Assembly (NCBI GenBank): GCA_014379625.1
Contig: JACMLJ010000089.1
Location: forward strand, 40,788 to 104,787
Source of the DNA: Ferruginibacter sp.
GTDB taxonomy: Bacteria; Bacteroidota; Bacteroidia; Chitinophagales; Chitinophagaceae
Length of the DNA: 64,000 bases
Direction: 5' to 3'
A model generated the notes under the pieces. The model did not search any database and was not told the DNA's origin. It was given only the letters and a program-made list of their open reading frames with translations. Position numbers and translations under genes: made by a program. Shown one piece after another: positions 8,586 through 17,917 of the stretch. Numbering within the stretch: the first letter of the stretch is position 1; every line of letters begins with the position of its first letter.

Positions 8586-8785
8586 TAATTGTACGCTATC
8601 CAGGAGACAAACCAACGAGGAAGATTAAATGCATTTTTATAAATACCATTGCTATTTTAATAGTCGCTCCACTTATTTTTTCATTAATACAATTGGTATA
8701 CCATATGATTGACGTACCCGATAGAGAGATAAACAAACCTTATTCAGCCTTTACCAACACCACCCTTGATCTGTCTGCTTTGTAA
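8582..8785 (+). CDS. Small single-pass membrane protein, unknown
   Basis: A 67-residue protein that begins inside the stop codon of the preceding gene (ATGA at 8582-8585), an arrangement typical of translational coupling. It has a short basic N-terminus (KPTRKIK), one hydrophobic helix at about 18-42 (FINTIAILIVAPLIFSLIQL) and a polar tail. Its 3' end overlaps the convergent DUF3857 gene by 46 bp, which is a reason for doubt. I recognise no family. Confidence 0.4.
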   Translation: MIIVRYPGDKPTRKIKCIFINTIAILIVAPLIFSLIQLVYHMIDVPDREINKPYSAFTNTTLDLSAL

Positions 8786-10638
8786 ACCTGTTGGTAAAAA
8801 TTAACCAGTTCATTATACTCTTTCGGAGGAAAACGGCCGCTGTTTTGCTCCATTAACCTGTAATAAATAATCCTGTCATCTAATACTTTTACTTTGGAAG
8901 CATATTTACCAAATTTGGTCTCCAAAAAAATATCTTTCGGTAGACTTTCAGGTTTGTATCCGAGGGGAATTTTTATTTCAACTGAATCGATATCCCGGTA
9001 AGGGTCTTTTATAATGTAATCATACTGCCTGGCTGTATCAGGCAATGGCTTATCGGCTCCACCACCAAATAAATTAGCAGCGATAAATAATCGTTTACCT
9101 GTAATGGTTGCATAATTGTTTATTAGTATTTGAAGGTGTTCATCCACTGATGGAATTATGCCCCTATGCTCTTTATAATTATTTTTTATTACCTGGTAGG
9201 TAGGCAAATAAAACATCTGATTTAAATATTTATCTCTTTCTTCTTTAGATGCATCATACATTAATGAGTGAGGGAAATCCTGTTGAAGGCTGGTATAAGT
9301 GTTGGTGATCTCCGCACTAAGATTTCCCTGGTCATCAGCAACTCCTTTTACTCTCCTCACCTGCAGATTATCAGAAACTTTATATACCGGTGTATGCACC
9401 AGATGCCCCCCGGTTTCATCAATAAGGAGGGCCTTTCTATTACCCGTAAAACTGCCCATGTAGCCAGGGGAAACTGTTTGGCTGGTACACTCAAGCCATA
9501 GGGTATCTTTATCAAGCGGCACACAGGAAATTACATGATTAAATTGTGAGAAAGAAAAATCGTCTACAAATGGAGGCGGTGATTTTCCGGCATAAATCTC
9601 AACATATTTTCCTTTAATACCTGCTTCTTTCAGCAAGGCAATCATATAATTTGAAAGTGCTTTGCAATCACCATACTTCTTTTCCGCAACATAAGCTGCT
9701 TCAAAAGGTTGCCATCCTCCAATGCCAAGTTGAATACTTATATATCTTGTATTTTTCTGAAGAAAATCATATAGCAAAAATACTTTTTCCCTGTCGCCCG
9801 TAATGTGGCCGGTAAGTTCATGCACTTTTCTTTTTACTTCATCTGGTAAAACATCCCTGCCTTTGATCAACTGGTATATGAATTTCCCATACTCCTCCCA
9901 TGTTGACATATCTCCCGCATAACCCTGAACTTCAAATTTGGAAGGAGCGAAAAATACAGCAGGGGTAATTTCAATGAAAGAAGGGGCGGACAATTCACTC
10001 TTTCGGGCCGGAATATTTTTGATTTCCCATATATAGGTTTTTACATCGCCTTTTTGGGTAATTACAGGGGCTGTTTTAAAGTTTAACTGCCTATATCTTA
10101 TTTTATAACTGGCAGGTGCAATGATGGTGAACCTACTGTACTGAACAGACATGGCCGGGCTGCCCTGAGGGACCCATGCGGGAAATGATTGTGTGCCATT
10201 ATGATCATCTTCTTCTTCGTATTCAACAGTATAAGGATACTGAGCGGAGTAAAACTCATTTTCTTTATACCTTGCGTCAGACAATAAACTGAACCCATCA
10301 TAAGCACTATAATCCTTCCAGTCACTTTTCTTTGAATGTTTTATTTCCTTACCCATCATATTAAACAGTTTCCCCGAAACTGAATTGATGCTGCAGAATT
10401 TATCATAATGGGTTATATAATCTGCATAATGACTTGCAGCGGCATTTAAAATAGTATAAACATGCTTTTCATACACGGTGTACTTAGAAGATGTTTTTAT
10501 TGTCAGGATATATTCTTCACTCCTTTTTACAACGTCAGCACCCTTACGCAACGAATCAGGTATAAAGAGTGCATTGTATTCCTGTGCTTTTGTGAGGCCG
10601 GAAATACAAATAGAAAAAATAAAAAAAATCAGTTTCAT
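8740..10638 (-). CDS. DUF3857 and transglutaminase-like exported protein
   Basis: A 632-residue exported protein with signal peptide MKLIFFIFSICISGLTKAQ. Residues about 40-230 form a DUF3857 beta-domain, and about 260-420 a transglutaminase-like cysteine-protease fold with Cys325 in YGDCKALSN, His368 in FNHVISC and an acidic residue in LWLECTSQT. The third catalytic position is Glu where Asp is usual. The C-terminal part resembles DUF2569/DUF3858-like beta domains. It probably sits in the periplasm or on the outer membrane; the substrate is unknown. The gene lies 2 bp after a paralogue, so the two form an operon. Among such pairs this is the member that keeps the catalytic residues. Confidence 0.88.
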   Translation of the reverse strand: MKLIFFIFSICISGLTKAQEYNALFIPDSLRKGADVVKRSEEYILTIKTSSKYTVYEKHVYTILNAAASHYADYITHYDKFCSINSVSGKLFNMMGKEIKHSKKSDWKDYSAYDGFSLLSDARYKENEFYSAQYPYTVEYEEEDDHNGTQSFPAWVPQGSPAMSVQYSRFTIIAPASYKIRYRQLNFKTAPVITQKGDVKTYIWEIKNIPARKSELSAPSFIEITPAVFFAPSKFEVQGYAGDMSTWEEYGKFIYQLIKGRDVLPDEVKRKVHELTGHITGDREKVFLLYDFLQKNTRYISIQLGIGGWQPFEAAYVAEKKYGDCKALSNYMIALLKEAGIKGKYVEIYAGKSPPPFVDDFSFSQFNHVISCVPLDKDTLWLECTSQTVSPGYMGSFTGNRKALLIDETGGHLVHTPVYKVSDNLQVRRVKGVADDQGNLSAEITNTYTSLQQDFPHSLMYDASKEERDKYLNQMFYLPTYQVIKNNYKEHRGIIPSVDEHLQILINNYATITGKRLFIAANLFGGGADKPLPDTARQYDYIIKDPYRDIDSVEIKIPLGYKPESLPKDIFLETKFGKYASKVKVLDDRIIYYRLMEQNSGRFPPKEYNELVNFYQQVYKADRSRVVLVKAE

Positions 10639-10640
10639 AG

Positions 10641-12689
10641 CTATTTTATCTTTTTGAACACAATATGCTCCGCTTCTTTTTTTATTACAAAAGTGTAGAA
10701 ATCCCGCAGGTTTTGATAATCCTCATTCAAATAAGTCGCCCTCGTCAATTGCAACCTGCACCTCATCTGCAGATGATTTTTATCCGAAGAAACCAAATAT
10801 TCAAACATCCCTTCATCTTCATTAAGGTTTAACCGAACTGACTTTGGCAGTTCATCTACTTTGTACCCCTTGGGTATTTCCATCGACAGGATATACATAT
10901 CATCAATCGTATAAGGCATCTCTACCGGATAAAATCGTTCGGCGGCCGTAAAAGGGTTCTTTTTTATTGCCTCGCCCAACATAGGGTTAAAATAAACAAT
11001 ATCATCATCCACAAAAGATTTAAATTTTAAATCAAACTTTAACCCTACCGGTTCGTTCAATAATTTTAAAGAATCAATTTGTATATGGTCTATTGCAATT
11101 TCTTCCGGATATTGTTGCTGCAATGATTTTTTAAAATCATCGGGTAATGTTTTTGTCATCTTATTTCTAAGGTTCAGTGATTCATAAACGCCAAAATTAT
11201 GAGTCAGGATTCCTTCTACCCCGCCTTTCTCCAAATTTGAAATTATAACCGTGGTCATGCCTGACTCCTTCAGTGAATCTGACATAAAATATAACGGTAC
11301 TGCCTGATTTTTGGATATTTCCCTTGCCTGCCCATTATATACTTTCGACGGAAGCCTGCCAAATGATAACTTACGGGCAGTAGCATCCATGTATAAATCT
11401 TTATTGTCTATTGCTATTTTTGCAACTACATAATTATACCTTCCTATGAGCGGATAAATTTCGTGTGTAAACCCATGGTCCCTGGTGCTGAGAATAACCG
11501 GGTTTGCGTCAATTTTTTGATTTTTCAACATAGCGATCAGCAGCATATTTATATCTGCCACTGAACCATTTTTATTTTTAAATACATCCTTAAGCGTTGT
11601 GGTGATATAGATTCCATTAATATTATTGTGGGTAAAATTATCCCTCACATATTCAAATATCTTTTGAGCCTTTTCCTTCGGGATGGTTACAGTCTTTACA
11701 ATGTCGTTCACCTCATTGTCCAGCCAGTTATTGGCCCTGTCAATTTGAAGGCCAAATTTTTCATCAAGCATCAAATCTTTTGCTACTTTTTCCCATGAGT
11801 CCATATAATTTTGTGGCATTGATCTCGGGAATACAATTTGGTTCAACTGAAACTCTGTTTTAGCAACGGCATTGCGCAAGGTAGTTGTGAAGGCCTCTTC
11901 TTTTAAAGCAGGAACATCCTTCATTACCCAGGTATGGTAGTCTATAGCACCTTCTATACTAAATTTATTTAACGCTGAGCCTACCTGATTTCGTGCAGTA
12001 ATTTCCCTCTCCACGTGCTCTACAAATGAAAAGCTGGTCTGTGTCGTATAAACTTTGTTAATAAAAAAAGGCTGGTGGCCTTGTGAAAGCGTTACATACT
12101 TATAAAATTCGGGGATGGCTGCTTCGTACTGGCTCCAAAGCACAGGGTATTCACCCTGGAAGGTCCAGGGCTGCAGGTTAAAAAAGAAATCTGATTTTAC
12201 CTCGTAAGAATATTCAATTATACTTCCTTCCTTAAGGGCAGGGAATGTAAACTTTTTGTACGTCCAGTTTTTGCTGTGTTTCTCTGTGAACACAGAAGAC
12301 TTTTCGACCTTTGTTTCAACCACTTTACCATTTTCGATATTATAGGTATAAGCATCCAGATCCTCCAGTTTTTCTGATTTATTGTCGCTAACGTACAAGG
12401 GTATGGTTATGGTAGCTGCATCAAAACCGTTTTTATTGATAACTTTTATCCTCTTTTTTTCTACATATACTAAAGAAAAAGTAAGTTCGTTTGTATTGGC
12501 AACAAATGTTGTTTTACCCAGATGTGCCACCACCACCGCATTTGTGCCTGAATCTATAAGCTGGGATTTAACTTCAAAATCTTCGGGCTTTACTTTCCCG
12601 AATTTAATATTTAATTTGTCCTGCGCATATAGACTGCGTTGCATGAATAATAGTACAAGTAAAAAAAAGGAGATTTTTAGGGTAGGCAT
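10641..12689 (-). CDS. DUF3857/transglutaminase-like protein, catalytic Cys absent
   Basis: A 682-residue exported paralogue of the downstream gene. The start chosen is the ATG at 12689, giving a clear signal peptide (MPTLKISFFLLVLLFMQRSLYAQ); the frame runs 30 codons further but would place the peptide internally. It has a DUF3857 domain at about 50-240 and a transglutaminase-like fold at about 285-410. The position of the catalytic cysteine reads NGSVADINMLLIAML, with no Cys, so it is probably a pseudoenzyme; this is common in its subfamily (GnsADiN type). The downstream gene begins 2 bp after its stop, so the two are co-transcribed. It shares a short upstream region with divergent queG. 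Confidence 0.88.
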   Translation of the reverse strand: MPTLKISFFLLVLLFMQRSLYAQDKLNIKFGKVKPEDFEVKSQLIDSGTNAVVVAHLGKTTFVANTNELTFSLVYVEKKRIKVINKNGFDAATITIPLYVSDNKSEKLEDLDAYTYNIENGKVVETKVEKSSVFTEKHSKNWTYKKFTFPALKEGSIIEYSYEVKSDFFFNLQPWTFQGEYPVLWSQYEAAIPEFYKYVTLSQGHQPFFINKVYTTQTSFSFVEHVEREITARNQVGSALNKFSIEGAIDYHTWVMKDVPALKEEAFTTTLRNAVAKTEFQLNQIVFPRSMPQNYMDSWEKVAKDLMLDEKFGLQIDRANNWLDNEVNDIVKTVTIPKEKAQKIFEYVRDNFTHNNINGIYITTTLKDVFKNKNGSVADINMLLIAMLKNQKIDANPVILSTRDHGFTHEIYPLIGRYNYVVAKIAIDNKDLYMDATARKLSFGRLPSKVYNGQAREISKNQAVPLYFMSDSLKESGMTTVIISNLEKGGVEGILTHNFGVYESLNLRNKMTKTLPDDFKKSLQQQYPEEIAIDHIQIDSLKLLNEPVGLKFDLKFKSFVDDDIVYFNPMLGEAIKKNPFTAAERFYPVEMPYTIDDMYILSMEIPKGYKVDELPKSVRLNLNEDEGMFEYLVSSDKNHLQMRCRLQLTRATYLNEDYQNLRDFYTFVIKKEAEHIVFKKIK

Positions 12690-12759
12690 GGTTGTAAGGT
12701 TGATACGGATAAAATAATTCGCGAATATACCCATTATGGTAAAATAAATCACAATATTA

Positions 12760-13692
12760 TTGAACACTAAGCAAAACAAATATTCCCAGATAATAAAACA
12801 AATCGCCGGCCGGTTGGGTTTTGATCATTGCGGCATCGCAAAAGCTGTGTTGTTGAATGAAGATGCAAAAAGACTGGAAAGCTGGCTAAATAAGGGCATG
12901 CATGGCACTATGCATTATATGGAAAACCATTTTGACATGCGGATCGATCCCGCCAGGTTAGTGCCAGGTGCAAAATCGGTTATCACCTTATTATTAAATT
13001 ATTTTCCTAAACAGCAACAGGCAGAAGCTGCCCCAAAAATTGCCAAATACGCTTATGGTAAAGATTATCATGAAGTGATAAGAGAAAAACTGAAAAGTTT
13101 TCTGGCGGAAATAAAATTGTCTGTTGGTGAGGTGAATGGCCGTGGATTTGTGGACAGCGCGCCGGTGCTGGAAAGAAGCTGGGCACAAAAAACAGGGTTG
13201 GGATGGATTGGTAAAAATGGTAACCTGATCAATAAACAAAACGGTAGTTTCTTTTTTATTGCTACCCTGATTGTTGACCTGGAATTGATATATGACGATC
13301 CTTATGGCAAAGACTATTGCGGCACCTGCACCAAATGCATTGACCAATGCCCGACAGATGCGATATTGCCGGATAAAGTAGTGGATGGGAGCAGGTGCAT
13401 CTCTTATTTTACAATAGAATTAAAAGAAGCCCTGATACCAACGGCTATGAAAAGCAAATTTGATAACTGGATGTTTGGTTGCGATGTTTGCCAGGATGTA
13501 TGCCCATGGAACCGTTTTAGCAGGGTTAGCAACGAAATGAATTTTACACCCATTCCCGCTATTTTGAATTTTTCGAACAATGACTGGGAAGAATTAACTG
13601 AAGAAAATTTTAAACTGATTTTCAAAAATTCCCCGCTGAAGAGAACTAAGTTTGAGGGCATAAAACGCAACCTGCATTTTATTAAACCATAG
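12760..13692 (+). CDS. queG: Epoxyqueuosine reductase QueG
   Basis: A 310-residue enzyme that performs the last step of queuosine synthesis in tRNA, reducing epoxyqueuosine with a cobalamin cofactor and two [4Fe-4S] clusters. It shows FVDSAPVLERSWAQKTGLGW, the family signature for cobalamin binding, and the ferredoxin motifs CGTCTKCIDQCP and CDVCQDVCPWN. It lacks the C-terminal HEAT-like part of the E. coli protein, as is usual in this phylum. The start is TTG: an in-frame stop at 12745-12747 rules out anything further upstream, and the next Met (about 48 residues in) would cut off conserved sequence. It ends directly against the convergent gene, with no gap. Confidence 0.96.
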   Translation: MNTKQNKYSQIIKQIAGRLGFDHCGIAKAVLLNEDAKRLESWLNKGMHGTMHYMENHFDMRIDPARLVPGAKSVITLLLNYFPKQQQAEAAPKIAKYAYGKDYHEVIREKLKSFLAEIKLSVGEVNGRGFVDSAPVLERSWAQKTGLGWIGKNGNLINKQNGSFFFIATLIVDLELIYDDPYGKDYCGTCTKCIDQCPTDAILPDKVVDGSRCISYFTIELKEALIPTAMKSKFDNWMFGCDVCQDVCPWNRFSRVSNEMNFTPIPAILNFSNNDWEELTEENFKLIFKNSPLKRTKFEGIKRNLHFIKP

Positions 13693-14277
13693 TCAAAACA
13701 TCCAGCCTATCCTGATGGCAATACGATTGAAAGCATACTTATCTTTTATCGGAATATTCTCAACCTTATTCAATATCGGGTTCCAAACACTATTATCCAC
13801 CATTTGAATGACCTGTTTATTGCTGAAAGCCAGGCCGATAATGACCGCTTCTTTCTTAACAGGCACCAGGTAGTCAAGTCCGCCGCCATATAAACCACCT
13901 GTTTTATACTCACCTGTTTTAAATTCCAATTTTTTGTTTTGGGAAGAAAAGGGAAAGTTTAGCCCTCCATTTCCAAACAATTGCAATTTCCCTTTTCTCT
14001 CCAGGAGGTCAATCCTTGCTTCAATAAACAAGGGTACGGATACATGATAATAATAATCGAAGCCTGCGCCAAATCCACAAAATAACTTTCCAAACTGAAA
14101 ACCGTTTACGGTATTTACAGCAAATGAAGTTGTAGTGCTTCCATTTAAAATCTGAACGGTATTGAATGAATGAAAATTATCTTTAAAGCCTGGCGACAGT
14201 TTAACAGCATTAACCTGTGCCTGTATTTTACAGGTCGCAATTGCAATAACACAAATCAGTATGACAAGCCTTTTCAT
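13693..14277 (-). CDS. Small exported protein, predicted beta-barrel-like
   Basis: A 194-residue protein with signal peptide MKRLVILICVIAIATCKIQAQ. The mature part alternates aromatic, glycine and polar residues (FCGFGAGFDYYYHVSVPLF, LFGNGGLNFPF) and ends IAIRIGWMF, a C-terminal pattern seen in small outer-membrane beta-barrels. I recognise no named family. It is the last gene of the operon with the sigma factor, 8 bp after the LVIVD-repeat gene. Confidence 0.75.
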   Translation of the reverse strand: MKRLVILICVIAIATCKIQAQVNAVKLSPGFKDNFHSFNTVQILNGSTTTSFAVNTVNGFQFGKLFCGFGAGFDYYYHVSVPLFIEARIDLLERKGKLQLFGNGGLNFPFSSQNKKLEFKTGEYKTGGLYGGGLDYLVPVKKEAVIIGLAFSNKQVIQMVDNSVWNPILNKVENIPIKDKYAFNRIAIRIGWMF

Positions 14278-14285
14278 ACGTATTA

Positions 14286-15554
14286 TTATTTATCAATGGT
14301 TATTTTACTGATGAGTTTAATATTATTGATATTCGTATAATCATATTGAAAAATACCTTCACCTGCCACCACTATTGCAATACCTGCCTGGCAAATTACA
14401 TCAAAAGGATTGATGTTGCTGATGACCTTCAGCAATTTAAGATCCTGGACATTCGCAGCGTTGTATATTTTTAATCCGCCTTTCCCGTCACATATAAAAA
14501 GATGATCCCCGTCTTTACTAAGCCCCTGCGGCTCTGACATATCATAGATTTTAACCAGGGACGGCTGGAGTATGTTTGAAATATTTACAATATCCAATTC
14601 ATTGCGTTGGGCTGCAACCGCACCCCAGCAAGGTGATTCATCGGTGGTTGCACGTAACGTCACATAAGCATATTTGTCATCTGCTATAACAGGGTCTCTG
14701 AAACATGCATGCGAAAAACTTCCCAGGAATGAAGGGTTGGAAGGGACAGCAATACTGTAAATGAACATGCCGGTTTGAGAGCCGATAAATAATTTGTCTT
14801 TCAAAGGATAAATGGTTTCAATATTCCATCCCAGTGATCTTACATTTTCCATAACCGGATTGGTTGGTGAAATGATATTAAAGGCGGTTAGATTGAACCG
14901 GCCTACGGTGTATAAATAATTATTTACAACTGTAAAACGCGCCATGGAACCGCCAACCCCCACCACAGCAGCGCCCGCTGTAGTATTACGGGTTTGAATT
15001 GTTGAAGAGAACCACACAAGGGGCTGCCCCAGTGATTTATTCACTTCAAATTCTGTTTTATCAGTCGTTTCGTGCTTAACCCAATCAATAATATATTGGT
15101 TACTATCAGGAACAAAACCATTATCATACACTCTTTCGGGAAAAACTCCGCTGTTTACCTTTTTTAATACAATATTCGCAGGGTCTGCAATGTCGATAGT
15201 AACCATATCAGTAAACAGGTCTGCATAAAGCGTGGTATTTTTAACGGCGATATCCAGGTTGCCCGGAATAGCAATAAAAGAAATATTTTTAGGTGCAAGC
15301 GGATTGGTATTGTCAATGATATGAACACCTTTATTGATCTCATTTATAAAAATGTATTGTCCAAATAAAAACAGTTTCCCTGTTTTCTTCAACTGCTGCG
15401 GCGGGGCACTTTTGATACTTTGCAATACTTCGGTCTTGCTTTTATACACCGGCAAATAATACGTATAAGTGGTTTGCAAAGTATCTTTTACACAGCTTTG
15501 GGTGATAAAACATACTGCCACAATTAAGCATAAGTAGAGTGAAAATTTTTTCAT
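14286..15554 (-). CDS. LVIVD-repeat lipoprotein
   Basis: A 422-residue predicted lipoprotein with lipobox TQSC after MKKFSLYLCLIVAVCFI. The body holds repeated units of the LVIVD type (KGVHIIDNTNPLAPKNI, DMVTIDIADPANIVLK, FNIISPTNPVMEN, LDIVNISNILQPSLVKIYD, GLKIYNAANVQDLKLLKVI), which build a beta-propeller usually exposed at the cell surface. The start at 15554 was chosen because it puts the signal peptide at the N-terminus; a longer frame adds 13 codons without signal character. It is the third gene of the sigma-factor operon, and its propeller is a plausible ligand-binding part. Confidence 0.88.
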   Translation of the reverse strand: MKKFSLYLCLIVAVCFITQSCVKDTLQTTYTYYLPVYKSKTEVLQSIKSAPPQQLKKTGKLFLFGQYIFINEINKGVHIIDNTNPLAPKNISFIAIPGNLDIAVKNTTLYADLFTDMVTIDIADPANIVLKKVNSGVFPERVYDNGFVPDSNQYIIDWVKHETTDKTEFEVNKSLGQPLVWFSSTIQTRNTTAGAAVVGVGGSMARFTVVNNYLYTVGRFNLTAFNIISPTNPVMENVRSLGWNIETIYPLKDKLFIGSQTGMFIYSIAVPSNPSFLGSFSHACFRDPVIADDKYAYVTLRATTDESPCWGAVAAQRNELDIVNISNILQPSLVKIYDMSEPQGLSKDGDHLFICDGKGGLKIYNAANVQDLKLLKVISNINPFDVICQAGIAIVVAGEGIFQYDYTNINNIKLISKITIDK

Positions 15555-15640
15555 AAAATTATTTTTATGATGATAGATTTTTTTAAGTGACAATTTATAT
15601 TCCCCGGGGGTTGCACGCGAAGAAAAATTTTATTCTGCTA

Positions 15641-17161
15641 TTATCTTTTGCCAATAGTTTTTTGCACCATTATCCCCAGGTAACTGTAATGCCGGTTTTT
15701 GTAGAGGCCCGAATTGGCTATTTTGCCGAGGCTGAAATTTACATCGGGGCCAACCAGTAAAAGTTCTTTTGTATGCCTGGATATGGAAAATAATAAACCC
15801 GCCGTAAGCTTAACCTGCGTTTTATTAAACAGGATATTGTTACGATAATAAGCGCCGGTTAGCGTATCAAACTGAAGGGCGTTTGAACCAACCAGTTGAG
15901 CGATGGAAATACCCGTGTTTAAATAAACAGGTAACTTATTTTGCTTTCCCAATTTAAACCGGAGCGCAAGGGGAAGTTCAATAAAATGAAAATGATTTTT
16001 ATAGCGGTTGTTATCACCGCTTCTATAAAAATAAGTATTCCGGCTAAAAGTAGAATTAATAATAGTATCCACCCTCCCGCCAATCATCATAGCTGAATTA
16101 TATGTTCTATAATTTAATCCTATGAGGAAACTGGCTTTGGGCGAAATGGTCCTTTGGACAAAAGCGCCCAAAACAATACCGGTGCCTGCATTCATTTTTG
16201 AAGGACCAGGAATGTATGTTACCGGGCTGGCAGTACCAGTTGATTGAATCGGCGAAGCATATACTTTCTGTTCATCGCCATTGCCCGAACCGACAATTCC
16301 TAAAAAACCGTTTCGGGTGGCCGCTGCCCCGAAAGAAAAATTAAAGCCGATCTTCCATTTGTTTTTTTGTTTTAATTGAAGTGATCTTTTTAAAGCATTT
16401 TCTTTTTTATTACCAATTGGTAATTTTATTGCGACAGTATCCTGTACCAGCTCTTTTACTGAAGTTCTATCATTACCAACAGATTCTGTTACCTGCCCTT
16501 TTAGCAAAATATGATTTTGAACCACAATCATTGTCCCGGGTATTGATAAAGCTGCATTAATGGAATCATTTGTCTCCCCCTCCATATCAACCGGATTAAC
16601 ATTGCTGATAACCATCCTTTCTTTTCCTTCTGTTTTGTAGTTCAACTTATTAGCGTTATTGATATCATCCTTCCTGTCTTTGGGATCAACCGTAATTTTA
16701 GTGTTGTTAGCCAGGTCGTCAACTGTAACTGAAGCAGCCGGTTTTACAGGCAGGGGTGAAGGTGCTTGATGAGTGCGCGTTTGGTTTATACCTGTACTAT
16801 TTTTCATAACCCGTATTTTATCAACGGCAAGGTTTTTCCCAAACGCTTCGGGCTTAGTTGCGTCACCGGCTACCTGTATATTATCACTATCATTTGTACT
16901 TTGCGTAATAGTATGCTGTTGGACCTGATTTGCTTTTTCAGCAACAATTCCATTGATTTTCCTTTCGGAGCTTTGGTCCAAAATAATAAAAGTAGCTGAA
17001 ATAATTAATACAAGGAACAAGAAAACAATTACCAGTATCCGTCGGTTTCCTTTTCTTTTTGTAATAGTAACAGCCAGTTTTTGCCATACTTCATCGGAAG
17101 GCTTTAATTTCAGCTCTTCTATTTTTTGCTGTACCTGTTTTTCAAAATTATTTTCCTGCAT
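15641..17161 (-). CDS. One-TM protein with predicted C-terminal beta-barrel, sigma-factor partner
   Basis: A 506-residue protein whose gene overlaps the end of the ECF sigma gene by 14 bp. Residues 1-40 are cytoplasmic in character (FEKQVQQKIEELKLKPSDEVWQKLA), 43-61 form one hydrophobic helix (ILVIVFLFLVLIISATFII), about 62-265 are a Thr/Asn/Lys-rich linker, and about 268-506 look like an outer-membrane beta-barrel domain (IGFNFSFGAAATRNG, FIELPLALRFKLGK, ending YSYLGIMVQKTIGKR). By position it should hold the sigma factor inactive, but it has no zinc-binding anti-sigma motif (H-x3-C-x2-C). The topology is odd, since a transmembrane helix and a beta-barrel rarely coexist in one chain. The anti-sigma role is inference. 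Confidence 0.75.
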   Translation of the reverse strand: MQENNFEKQVQQKIEELKLKPSDEVWQKLAVTITKRKGNRRILVIVFLFLVLIISATFIILDQSSERKINGIVAEKANQVQQHTITQSTNDSDNIQVAGDATKPEAFGKNLAVDKIRVMKNSTGINQTRTHQAPSPLPVKPAASVTVDDLANNTKITVDPKDRKDDINNANKLNYKTEGKERMVISNVNPVDMEGETNDSINAALSIPGTMIVVQNHILLKGQVTESVGNDRTSVKELVQDTVAIKLPIGNKKENALKRSLQLKQKNKWKIGFNFSFGAAATRNGFLGIVGSGNGDEQKVYASPIQSTGTASPVTYIPGPSKMNAGTGIVLGAFVQRTISPKASFLIGLNYRTYNSAMMIGGRVDTIINSTFSRNTYFYRSGDNNRYKNHFHFIELPLALRFKLGKQNKLPVYLNTGISIAQLVGSNALQFDTLTGAYYRNNILFNKTQVKLTAGLLFSISRHTKELLLVGPDVNFSLGKIANSGLYKNRHYSYLGIMVQKTIGKR

Positions 17162-17708
17162 ACTGCTCCTGTTTTGGAAATGATGAATACTTTTCGATCC
17201 ATTCGATTAATAAATACCTGGCCCTTGCATATTGCGATTTAGAAGTGCCATCACTTATTCCCAGCATCTCTCCTATTTCTACATGGGTATACCCTTCAAT
17301 AGCGTATAAATTAAAAATTGTTTGAAAACCCGTTGGCAATTGCCGGATCAGTTCTGAAAGTTCCTTTGCATCCATTTGTATAACTGGATTATCATCGGAT
17401 ACAGGGTGCAGGGGCATTTCGGCAAATACCAACTCTTCCCTATACCGTTTATTTTTCTTCAGGTAGTTGAGTGCAGTATTTACCATGATCCGCCTGATCC
17501 ATGCGCCGAGCTCGCCGGCAGATCTATATTTGTTTAAATGGAGATACACTTTTACAAACCCTTCCTGCAATACATCCTCCGCGTCATGAACAGACTTTGT
17601 ATACCGGTAACAAAGCCCCAGCATTGCAGGGGCAAATTGTTCATACAACTGCTGTTGGGCAGCCGGTTTCTTTTTAAGGCAGTCTTTTACCAGTAAAGTA
17701 TGATCCAT
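17148..17708 (-). CDS. ECF-type RNA polymerase sigma factor
   Basis: A 186-residue sigma-70 family protein of the extracytoplasmic-function group. Region 2 is at about 22-88 (YRYTKSVHDAEDVLQEGFVK, then AWIRRIMVNTALNYLKK) and region 4 at about 120-175 (LPTGFQTIFNLYAIEGYTH, EIGEMLGISDGTSKSQYARA). It directs RNA polymerase to a small set of promoters once freed from its regulator. It heads an operon of four genes reading leftward; the next gene overlaps it by 14 bp. I could not find an obvious autoregulated -35/-10 pair upstream. Confidence 0.95.
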   Translation of the reverse strand: MDHTLLVKDCLKKKPAAQQQLYEQFAPAMLGLCYRYTKSVHDAEDVLQEGFVKVYLHLNKYRSAGELGAWIRRIMVNTALNYLKKNKRYREELVFAEMPLHPVSDDNPVIQMDAKELSELIRQLPTGFQTIFNLYAIEGYTHVEIGEMLGISDGTSKSQYARARYLLIEWIEKYSSFPKQEQYAGK

Positions 17709-17917
17709 TATTTGCGGTATGGTTGATTGACAACCAATTTATAAAAATGGTTGCATGAAAGTACCTAATCCACGGGAGAGATTTTGGACCCTACAATTTG
17801 AAATGGATTTTTTTAATGAAAACTAAGTGTGTTACGTAATTTTACCAGGCTATCCAGGGTAGCGTGCCGTTGATTTAAAAGCTATATCCATTTATCAAAA
17901 CTTCCATCAGGTTTCTT

